NCBI RefSeq assembly: GCF_002237755.1 | Contig: NZ_MWSJ01000005.1 | Span: 1 to 64,000 of the forward strand | Reading direction: 5' to 3' | Origin: Lysinibacillus sp. KCTC 33748 | Lineage (GTDB): Bacteria > Bacillota > Bacilli > Bacillales_A > Planococcaceae | DNA: 64,000 nucleotides | Shown here: in pieces, positions 28,201-37,100 of the stretch | Position numbering within the stretch: position 1 is the stretch's first letter | How the letters are laid out: each line of letters opens with the position of its first letter | Position numbers and translations under genes: made by a program | Notes under the pieces: generated by a model | Database searches by the model: none | Told to the model about the DNA's origin: nothing | Seen by the model: only the letters and a program-made list of their open reading frames with translations

Positions 28201-29275
28201 AAAGGCTTTTATCAGTCTGAAAGTCAGCTAAAAGAACATCTCTTTCATCTTCTAATAGCATTCTCTCTACTGTGATTGTTGAAAGTCTATCAGACTCGAT
28301 TGTAAGGATATCTTGTAGTGCCTCTATTTTCTTAGAGATGATTTCAAAGTCGCTGTCTAAGCTTTTAATTAAGTCCTCATACTTTGTTAGAGCAACACAT
28401 AAGTTATCACTCATGTAGTCTGAGCTTTTAATTACTTTTTCTAATTCTTTATCATATTCAAATGGGTACATATAAAAAGAGAAGTCCTGAATATAGTCTT
28501 CTCCTAGTGGGTTTATTTTTCTGAAAGTTAATCCTTCTGAACCAAAGGCTCTTAGGCGTGTAACCGTTGAGCTACTATCAACTGATAAGTCAAAGCTTTC
28601 TAAGTATTTTCCATCTCGAATATAAAATCCTTTGTTTAGTCCTACATTCTCAGCTCTGTGAAACTCGATTTTTAAGTCCTCAGTGTTCCACTTAATGACA
28701 GCATTCCACTTAGTAGCAATGTCATACATGACTTCTAAAATAGACATAGAGCTTACGGTATACTTTCTTTCTGCTGTTTCAGAAGTAGTGAAGTAGCTGT
28801 CAACATAACCAATCGTCCAACGCTTAATAGGGACTTCTAACAAGCTACCGTAAACATCTTCAAGTACACCATCTGCAACATCTTTTAAGTTACCAATTTT
28901 TTCGTATTCTCGAATGTTTTTGTCACCTAATTGAACACCTAGCGAATATGCTCTGTATTCAATATAATCTTCATCACCATAAGTTTTGTTAGATTCATTG
29001 AAAAGAAAATACTCAGTTGTGTTGCCAACAACATATTTAAAAATATATCTGTGCTTAATACGCTCGATATTTGGATTGTCCATAGGAACTTCATCTTTAA
29101 TAATGATTGTTGGAATCTTGAATGATAGCTCATTAACTGTACTTAACTTTGTGTAGTATTGTACATCATAGGCTTCATTAATTTTTGCTATAGTGTCTTT
29201 GTTTGGTTTACATAGAAAAAGACTTTTCTTAGGTAGTTTTAGGTTATAATCAATTTCACCTATCTTCACTGTCAT
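25262..29275 (-). CDS. tail-associated hub protein Tal / tail spike (1337 aa)
   Basis: Residues 1 to about 400 match the Prophage_tail/gp27-like hub (FLCKPNKDTIAKINEAYD, ELSFKIPT, YIEYRAYSLGVQL, SMSILEVMYDIATKWNAV). A long coiled coil follows around 290-420 (IISKKIEALQDILTIESDRL). The middle and C-terminal parts contain related blocks of about 55 residues (AVIYLNANDAIKIEVDGDRKFWVGLDGRLYAK and its repeats ADIFLNANDAIRIKT, FWVDTDGSLFAKK) that fit a beta-prism spike. The last 100 residues hold strand motifs ending KISASGVEVKGTKISLN. It closes the tail tube and carries receptor-binding functions. Equivalent position to the large YomG-type gene of SPbeta, from memory. Confidence 0.8.
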   Translation of the reverse strand: MTVKIGEIDYNLKLPKKSLFLCKPNKDTIAKINEAYDVQYYTKLSTVNELSFKIPTIIIKDEVPMDNPNIERIKHRYIFKYVVGNTTEYFLFNESNKTYGDEDYIEYRAYSLGVQLGDKNIREYEKIGNLKDVADGVLEDVYGSLLEVPIKRWTIGYVDSYFTTSETAERKYTVSSMSILEVMYDIATKWNAVIKWNTEDLKIEFHRAENVGLNKGFYIRDGKYLESFDLSVDSSSTVTRLRAFGSEGLTFRKINPLGEDYIQDFSFYMYPFEYDKELEKVIKSSDYMSDNLCVALTKYEDLIKSLDSDFEIISKKIEALQDILTIESDRLSTITVERMLLEDERDVLLADFQTDKSLWGTDGYNDRGTKDGTEKHAEIIEKLRAKEIEESNQKTVVDNARFDVEDAEREKQAHLDKLKPSANFTNEEWAELQEFIIVQEYTNDSITHPEALMKEAKTVFKQNQEPKIKLTVSLIDFLSIIECQNDWDKLGLGDSIRIRYDRLKVNILAKIIEINYDFENFEITLTIANEKDLKDGSELLMDLLNKADLTSTIVSMDKDGWNLSKENNGKINDLINSKWDSLKNAVLAGYDQQITISERGIIVKSLEDPDSWLVIQNGFLAITNDRGNTWKHAISKDGIWGEYIFGKLISGVNLYIEDELGAWKTQGSRTTIYNADGKEVMWLGLVSDNLRDEFDNIIRQEEGECFGLKSWNTVTKVEVTDCVGFAISRWKDNDWQKVMWANTDGTLYTKHMVAEGIKIVNDIGDLILDAENNIFNIAKLDKIVADGKLTTLEKLQIVTDLHRIHADYKALLTHAEKYNKSDRDNLTDINGQWDALKGSFPTIESNIERFDTHPLINAYTALVDYLIQFIPITEKGIDRDKSLDIDQQHPLMEKTSEVTDRGYFIQVSREYHDQSQKLKQAIEDSIFYSGINMGKYYNNLIMNDFGFIAVRNDGRYRAYLNATNGLALQKWEKGRWVSKLFATLGDPMWEDGTLFAEGLVTKNLRIVDAHMNEKITFDWYDGITISGDNNGAVIYLNANDAIKIEVDGDRKFWVGLDGRLYAKDITTHNLKIVDGDLGERIVFDHEKGISIYGENADIFLNANDAIRIKTKSGEDRFWVDTDGSLFAKKLYIMGDDDKMIEDIDGSYISDLTVNSLKTLGKGNTKQDIIHIAKNFMRFNTFFSGSEKTKLEFTYEGTGDTSFPVMIFGSGNGRGYGSGSEQAKVYKDNKKFAIEYDAPNGVMTKFYFNESDTDDAGQAVYFESKGGVRFHSDKKFVAKTDLYEFFRVVKGQDAKMQFGQYSWISLEKDNLMIRFDTNNYIKISASGVEVKGTKISLN

Positions 29276-29284
29276 TCCTCCTGA

Positions 29285-29938
29285 TTATTCTTGTAGTAGT
29301 ATTGCTTTGTGTCTAAAATCAAGGTCAAAATCACCCTCAGATGTGATATAGTTGCTTCCTCGAATTAGCTCAAGGTATTCATCATTGTGTGAATCATACC
29401 TGTAAACACCGTTAACTTGATTGCTTGATACAATCTCTTCATTCTCACAATCAATGTAAACTTCTTCATTGTTATTAAGGTCTTTGAACTCAACTCTCTG
29501 ACCTGTGGTAAAGTTAATGATTGCAATATCACCTTTACCGTTTTTCTTTCTCATCCAAATTTTAGGTTTAATAGGGAAGTCACCTGTGTTCTCAATAAAT
29601 CCATATGGCTTTAATTCAATTTCTAAGGATTGTAGATAAGGTTTTATAGCTTCATTATCTGCAACCATGACTATCTGAAATTGGATATATAATCCTGTCA
29701 AAACATATTCATCTAAGAGGTCATAAGAAGTTATAAACAATCTCTTCCAATCAGTCCAATCAACCTGATTATAGGAAACTCTAAAATTGTATTCTACTGT
29801 TTGGTTGTGAATGTTGATTAATGTTTCTTTGATGTTTGCAATATATCTATCTAAGTTATTTGAGATAAAGAAGGTAGGGGAAGTATAGACCCCTCTAGGA
29901 ACGCTTAATCTTGACCAAGTAGTCATAATATCACTCAA
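29285..29938 (-). CDS. Dit C-domain-like tail protein (217 aa)
   Basis: The first half is a beta domain with YNFRVSYNQVDWTDWKRLF and YIQFQIVMVADNEAIKPYLQSLEI. The second half resembles the C-terminal galectin-like domain of distal tail proteins: WMRKKNGKGDIAIINFTTG, VYIDCENEEIVSS, GVYRYDSHNDEYLELIRGSN, and DFDLDFRHKAIL. It overlaps the upstream gene by 8 bases. Together with 30590-31189 it may form a Dit split over separate genes. Structural baseplate role is likely. Confidence 0.65.
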   Translation of the reverse strand: MSDIMTTWSRLSVPRGVYTSPTFFISNNLDRYIANIKETLINIHNQTVEYNFRVSYNQVDWTDWKRLFITSYDLLDEYVLTGLYIQFQIVMVADNEAIKPYLQSLEIELKPYGFIENTGDFPIKPKIWMRKKNGKGDIAIINFTTGQRVEFKDLNNNEEVYIDCENEEIVSSNQVNGVYRYDSHNDEYLELIRGSNYITSEGDFDLDFRHKAILLQE

Positions 29939-30590
29939 CCTTACCGAATGGTCTAAATTCAGAGGAAATCCCTACTTGCTTCCACTTAACTGTTGCTTCT
30001 TTTCGCCATACTACAGAGCCATCAACTACTGTACTACTAGGTAAAACGCTTGACCAAATAGGCTCTGATGTTCCTGTGATACCTGCTGTCTCACAGATGT
30101 AGTAATACAATTTACTGCCGTTTACTGCAAATATAACATCGTTTACTTGGTAGTTATAGTTAGGAAACCACTTGTTACCATTAGCGTCATAAAATTCAAC
30201 ACCTTCACCAACAAGGAAAGTAGGGGAATGTACCATACTTTTTCCTGCTGTCACACAGCGATAAATATTACCATTGTCAGGCTTTGCTTTAATTTCTTGA
30301 CCTACAGTGTAGTTTACTTTTGGTTTCCAAGAAGGGGCATTTAATCCTTCACGAATGTTGACCCAACCAACATATCCACCAATAACAGGATTTTTATTCC
30401 AAATAATTTTTCCACCCTCTATTACTTGACCTGTAGGTAAGTCCTCAGGTTTTTCAATTGCTTCTGTTAAGTATTTTTCAATTGTTGAAAAGTTTTTGCC
30501 ATATCCAACAATAGTTTCTTTTATATCATCATTATCAAAAGTGTTATTAGTAACAATATCTAGTTCTAATCCACCGTTAGATTTTTCCAT
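29931..30590 (-). CDS. baseplate protein with ChtBD3-like modules (219 aa)
   Basis: The start is placed at ATG 30590 (MEKSNGGLELDIV), which overlaps the upstream stop as TAATG and follows GGGGAGG at 9 bases; an earlier in-frame start lies inside the upstream gene. After an N-terminal helix-rich part come two modules of the chitin-binding-like type: VNYTVGQEIKAKPDNGNIYRC and YQVNDVIFAVNGSKLYYYIC ... GTSEPIWSSVLPSSTVVDGSVVW. These bind polysaccharide in enzymes and are frequent in phage tails. Sits between the two Dit-like genes. Confidence 0.65.
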   Translation of the reverse strand: MEKSNGGLELDIVTNNTFDNDDIKETIVGYGKNFSTIEKYLTEAIEKPEDLPTGQVIEGGKIIWNKNPVIGGYVGWVNIREGLNAPSWKPKVNYTVGQEIKAKPDNGNIYRCVTAGKSMVHSPTFLVGEGVEFYDANGNKWFPNYNYQVNDVIFAVNGSKLYYYICETAGITGTSEPIWSSVLPSSTVVDGSVVWRKEATVKWKQVGISSEFRPFGKVE

Positions 30591-31189
30591 TAAGTTATTC
30601 CTCCCCAATTACTAGTAGTTGCATAGACATTTCCCCATGTTGATACGGTAGTGTCTATTGTTAAACCATTAGATGTATTTTGCATGTTTATCTTTTCTCC
30701 TAAAGAAAAGCTTTCATCATCTAATAGAACATTTGAACCAACGTTAGTCTCACGAAGCTCAATGTTTTCTTTTGTTTGTTCGAATGAGTAGCTGTATGGG
30801 GAATCACATCTAATATTTAATTCGATATATCCCTCATTTAAACCATTGTGGAATAGTTGACTATCACCCTCGAACATTGCATAAAACACTCTATTTGGGT
30901 TAGAGTCAAACACCAATGGCTTATAATGTGGTTGGAAGAACCAACGAGCTAATTTCCTTAGCGTGTCCTTGTTTTCCCAATCTGCAATAGCAAAAGACAA
31001 ACTAAAAGAGAGTGGCTCATGTTCCACTCTCTGAAAGTAAGGTTTTTCACGATTTGCTATTTTTTTCTCAATGATTTGTCTGTTAGGGAGGAAGTTTTCT
31101 TCGAATAGACCATCGTTACTCCATGCTATGAAAACTCCCATATCCTCAGACGAAATACCATCATACATAAACTGTATTGATTGTTTCAT
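30590..31189 (-). CDS. distal tail protein N-domain (Dit, YomH-like; 199 aa)
   Basis: Matches the Sipho_tail/Dit N-terminal domain in order: an early strand FMYDGISSEDMGVFI, the arginine-rich IIEKKIANREKPYFQRVEHEP, LSFSLSFAIADWENKDTLRKLARWFFQP, LVFDSNPNRVFYAMFEGD, and the CDSPYSY end that closes the hexameric ring domain. It lacks the C-terminal galectin-like domain, which may instead be supplied by 29285-29938. It lies directly after the tape measure gene, the standard place for Dit, and recalls YomH of SPbeta. Confidence 0.8.
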   Translation of the reverse strand: MKQSIQFMYDGISSEDMGVFIAWSNDGLFEENFLPNRQIIEKKIANREKPYFQRVEHEPLSFSLSFAIADWENKDTLRKLARWFFQPHYKPLVFDSNPNRVFYAMFEGDSQLFHNGLNEGYIELNIRCDSPYSYSFEQTKENIELRETNVGSNVLLDDESFSLGEKINMQNTSNGLTIDTTVSTWGNVYATTSNWGGIT

Positions 31190-34100
31190 TTATCGTTTTC
31201 CTTTCTCTCTTAGTAGTCTGTTTTGAATTTGTTTTGCAAGGTAGTCAATATCATTTTTAGTTCCATTGAACTTATCAATATTAATATTCACAACAGTTGA
31301 TTTCTCTGTTTCTGTTGGTGTGCTAACTGAATTTACTTTTGGTGAGGCAGGGAGAGCGATTACACCATTGATAGTTCGCATTACATTATCCATAATAGAA
31401 GAAATGCGTAACATGCGTTCTGTGTCAAGAGGGTTGCTCACCAGTTCATTTTGGTGAAGTAGTGCTAATCTTCCACCTTTACCATCTGTACCACCTGTAG
31501 AACCAAATCCTGTAGTCATACCACCAGTATCTGCACCAACAAAGTCATTGGAAGCATTGCGTCTTAAGTTATCAGCATAATTGATTAACTTGTTTTTAAG
31601 GTCGTCAAAGCTAACAACAGTTGAGTTATCCAACATGTATTGCCCAAGCTCTGCCTGTTGTTTACCTGATAACTTGCTAAGTGATTGTTCGTAGGAAACG
31701 GTAGGGGAGATAAGAGAAGTATGCATCCTTCCTGAATCAGCAATTTTTGTAGCTGTCCCATTAAGGGCATCTTTTTTGGCTTTGGTGTTAGCTAAAGGCA
31801 TTAGATATTCTTTCATGTATTTTGCAAGCATAACTTGCTTATCTCCATGAGTCATAACTTTCCCTTTGCTTGCTGTTTGACCAAACTCCTTGATGTAATC
31901 TAAATACTCTTGTGTCATGAAGCCACTAGCATCAGAGTTATTTTGGAAGTAGCTACCGAGTTCACTGATTTGACTACTTGACATTGAATCAAAAATAGAG
32001 CCTAGTGATTGGTTAGCGTTGTATTTAGAACCTTCTGCTCTACCTTCTTTAGCAAGTTTATCAGCTTTGTCTTTGATGTTTTTAATTCTAACTGCATCTT
32101 TTTTAGGGTCAAGAGAGCCTGCGATTTTTTCATTCATGAACTTAGCTAAAATAACTTTCATATCAGCTTCGGTAAGTGGGTCTGTTTTACCTGCATTTTC
32201 AACTGTTTGGTTAGCATCAGTAGAGAAGTCATGTTCGCCTGTTACATTTTTTGCTAAGTTTTGAACCTTTTCAATTTCTTCCTCAACCTTTTCTATTTCC
32301 TTTAAGAGTCTTTCCATTTCGTTGATTACATTCTCACGAATGGAAGTACCTACAGCTTCCCATGTACCATCGAATCTATCTTCAAGGTCAGGTAAACTAG
32401 CTTTAAGTTCACCAATGTATTTATTATATAGTTCTTGAACTTTTCCGTAATGACCTTGTGCCATTTCTTCTCTAAGTTCATTAAACTTAGCTTCATCGTT
32501 AAGTAAGTCTTCATAATGTTTTTCCCAATATTTTTTCTGCTTATTGAGAGAGTCTAAAACTTCCTTAGAATATTCATCCTCTTTATCTTTTAGGTCTTCA
32601 ATATGCTCAGTTTTATCGTCAAGCATATCATCAAGCTGTTGCTCACGAAGGCCTTTCTCGTATTGATATTTTTCTTCATTAATCTGTTTTTCAATCTCTG
32701 CAATTTGTTTTTGAAGTTCTTCTTTCTCTTTAATACCTTCATAAGTATTTACGTTAGAAAGAAGATTTAATTTGTTTTGTAGCTCTTGTTTTTGAGTGTT
32801 AAGTTCATCTAATTTATTGCCATAAGTTCTATCTCTATCAGCATCTTGAATCTCTCTACGTTTAGCATCAATGATTTTAGTATAAGCTTCAAGCTCTTTG
32901 TCATACTGTTTCATCACTTTTTCGTGACGCTCTTCCTCAGCTTCAATTAACTTATCAATAGCACTAAGTTGAATGTCCTTAGCTTCTCTATAAGCGTCTT
33001 TTAAGGCATTTATAATATCTTCTGCAAGTTTATTACGCATTTCTTCAACTTTATCATCAACTGCTTTTGCAAAGTTATCAATAGCATCTTGAGTGTCTTT
33101 AACAGCATTTTGGACATCAAGGTATGATAAAGCAAGTTCTTCAAGTTGCTCTTCAAGGTCTTGAAGCTTTTGTGAGCCTAAGTCCAAGCCTTGCATTTCT
33201 GCCTTCATGTCTATTTCTTTTTGCGCAATCTCTATAAGTTTCTTTTGATAAAGCTCCATATCAGATTCAAGAGTTTTTAAGTAGTCTCCTGAGCCTTCAT
33301 CAAGCAATCCTCTTAATGACTGATTGTAGCTAAGTTCGAAGTCAATATCATCTATTTTAATATCATGAGAGGTAGCGACAGCTTGAACCTTTTCATAATT
33401 TAATTGATGGAAAGCCTCATTAAGTTCAACAAGTTCTTTTTTTAGTTCACCTGCTCTAGAAGTAAGTTCCTCATACATTTCAATTGTAAGATTCCCTTTG
33501 CTTAGCATTTGGTTTATATAGTCAATTTCTTGTTTAGCAGTAGTTAATTGGCTTTTACGAGTGTTAGCCATAATTTCAAGAGTTTTTCTGTATCGTTCAC
33601 TTGTGTTATCAAGCGATTGAATCTTAACTTCTTCCCATTCAAGTACCTTTTGGTGCTTTTCCATATGATAATCGAATTTAGAAAGTTTGCTTGATATTAT
33701 TTCATTGTAGTAAGCTTTGATTTGATTTTGAGATTGTAACATTACCTGTTGTAGCTCGTATCTTCTATCAAGCAATTGGTCTTGTTGGTTTAAATCTAGA
33801 CCTCCTGCATCATACATTTTTTGGATATATGCATATTCAGCTTGGTAGCTTTTCAACTTACGTTGTTCGGCAGTATATTGTTTATTAACGCTATCTTCAT
33901 ACGCTTTTGAGTATTCAAGCATATTTTTTTGAAGTTCTGCTTGTTTTGCAATAGCATTGTCTTCCATATCTCTATTACGTTTATAAGCATCCATTTGTGA
34001 CTTGATAGTGTTGAAGTTATTTTCTGATATTTTATCATTATTAGCCATGATAGCTTGTATCATAGATTGTGATTCAGAATGCACTCTTGCATAATCATCA

Positions 34101-37100
34101 TCGCCTGAGCCACTACCTGCTGTAGCTCCTGAACCTGCATAAGTGTTATAAGCGTTGTTTGCATAATTAACTCTGTTGTTGTGCCCTTTGCTACCTGCTT
34201 TTTCTCCACTACGCTCATAAAGAGTATTGAAGTTTGAAGCATGTTCTGTCGCAGTTAGTGTTCTGTTTAATGAATGTAGAGCTTGTTTTTCTTTGCCTTG
34301 AAGCTCTTTCCACATGAAATCAAGCTGTGTTCCTAAATCGTTTGCACTAGTTCCTTTGCTCTTTGCGAAAGAGTTTAGTTCTGATAGTCTACTACCTCGC
34401 CACTGTGCAATACCAAAGGCGCTACCTTGAGCGTTTTTACCTGCTGTAGAGCTAAAGCTAGATTCTTGTTGAATATTCCCCATAATCCCTGCAACAGCAC
34501 TATCGCTAAGTCCTTTAGATTTAAAGAAGTTCCAAACTGTGGCTTGAGTTGAATTTCCATTTGCCTTAGAACTACCACCTGAGGTTACACCTTGTCTAGC
34601 GCTAGCAATATATGAACTAGGATTGATAGTTTGGTTACTAGAATTTCTAATTTCATAATGAAGGTGAGAACCATCTCCACCACTACCACTTCTAACAGTT
34701 CCAGTGTTACCAATTGTACCTAGTTTAGTTCCAGCTGTAATCTGTTGACCTTTAACAACAGATACATCATTCATGTGAGCATAGTAGTGTTTATTGTTGT
34801 TAGCATCTTGAATAATAACTAAATTACCATATGACTTATCTTCACCAATCTTAGTAGCGTCACCTGCTTTTAAAACTTTACCGTTGATGTTTGACTCAAG
34901 AACATCACCGATTTTACCATCTATATCAGTACCTCTGTGATTATCAGAACGAGTACCATATTGCGAAGTAATTTGTCCTGACCAACCTTTCGGTCTAACT
35001 GTACCACCTGTGCCTGAGACAGTTGTTGAACTTGAATTAGTTACTCCATTGAGGTCTTTTAGTTTTTGATTATATATGTCGTTTTGCTGTTGAAGTAATT
35101 TGTTTTCATCTGCAAGAGCTTGTCTATACTGTTTAGAGTAAGTAGGGTATTTCTTTTGTCTACTTTCAACCTCTTTTAAAGAAGTGTTAAGCTTATCAAG
35201 TGTTAAAGTATACTTATTAGTAATTTTCTCTAATTCTGATAGCTCTTTTTTTGCATCTTTTGTTGATTCACTGGCTTTATCACTAGATTTAGAGTAATTA
35301 TCTGTTGATTCACTGGCTTTATCACTAGATTTAGAGTATTTATCATTAGAGGTACTTAAAGAATTGATTCCTGTGTTCAATTTTGCTAATTCTTGATCTA
35401 GTTTAGCTTTTGTTGTATCATATCTAGATTGGTATGCTATTGCAGTAGCCTTCATAGCCAATCCTGCAACACCGCTAAAACCAGACATAAGCAATGCATT
35501 TTTTTCATGGAAGTTTTTGGCTTTTTCTAATGCCTCTAGCTCTACTTGAAGATTTTCAACACGAGCTTTTGCACCAACGGCAGAATAGTAAGTTTGCTCT
35601 TCTTCTGAGTTGTACTTACCATCTGTTAAGTTTTTGTAAGATTCAGTAAGAATCTTATTCATCTTATTCTCAGCCTCTATGCTTTCAATTCTAATCTCAC
35701 CATTTTTAACAAGGTGAGGGTAGAGAGCCTTTAGCTTTTTCATAGCGTCTTCTAGTTTAGCCTGTTCATCTGTTGTTTTATTAGTTACGCTCGAAAGGTA
35801 TTTATAAATACCTGTCAACTCGTTTGTCTCTGATATTTGTTTACCAGTGACACCTAGCATTTCCTCTCCTAGAGAGCTGAAACTTTTGATTTTCTGTGCG
35901 TACTCCACCAAAGGGTCTATAACATCGGCAAGACCTTCTGCGCCTTCGTTATGAGTTTTGAAATATTCCTCAGCTTCTTTGCGCCCTTTACCTTGAGTTT
36001 CCATGATTTCTTTAATTGCTTTTTCTTCGTTAAGTTTAGATTCTATGAAATTATCAAGAGTATTTTCATATGTTTCATAAAGAGCAGTACCTTCTTTAAT
36101 ACCTGAGTCTTTTAGTGCTTTTAGGATACTTCCCTTTATAGTATTAAATGATTCACCATACTTTTTCTCAAATTCATCAACATCAGTAATACCACTTTTT
36201 TTCATTTCAGAAATAGTATCCGCTAATTCAGTAAAGTTTTTCTCAATATCAGCGTCTTTTTTACCTAACGCCATTGTTATAGCTTCATTGAAATCATCTA
36301 AATCAGACTCAGTTTCAGCTAAGTTGATAACACTGTTAGCAACATCTTCAAATACTTCTTGACCTTCTGTAGAGAAGTCTCCCGTCAATTTAATGGTATC
36401 TTCTAGGTCTTTTGTATATCCTGTTTTTAAGACATTTAAACCTGACATAACATCTTTTTGACTTTGTAAAAGCTCAAAGTAGATTTGCTCTAAATGTTTT
36501 TGAGAAGACTCTAAGTCAAAAATAGCACCTTCACCAAGGTTTAACTCAGTCTTTTTAGCTAAAGCTTCTTTTACTCTTTCAATTGCAAGTGCTACATCAT
36601 CAATACTTTTTAAAGAGTTGCCACTCCATAGGTCTTCATTGATACCTATACCCTTAGTAAGTTTATCTTTAAGTTCATCGTAGTTATGACTTACAAGTTC
36701 CATTTTATGAACATAGGCATATGCACTTTCTAGATTAAGCTCTGTGTCTCTATTTGCACCTTTAATAGTGTCTCTGGCTGTCTCTTCTGCTTCTTCTTGC
36801 TCTTTTTTTCCCTTTTCAGCATTAAGTAGTTTTTGAACCTCAAGCTCTTGTTTTAGAATGTCAACTTTAGTTTCTGCTTGCATAGAAGAAACTAGAATTT
36901 TATTACCATATTCATCTTCACCTTTAACTAAGTTAGGAAGTAGTTTACCTAGTTCATTTTGAGTATCAAGTAATTCTTTATACTTTTGAGAATCTAGTTG
37001 TTGTCCTTTGCTTTCTGCTGAAAGTGTACTATATTTAGATAATAAGCTATCAATAGCTTTTTCATTGTCTGCAAATGACTTTACCTCTTGCTCATTTTTA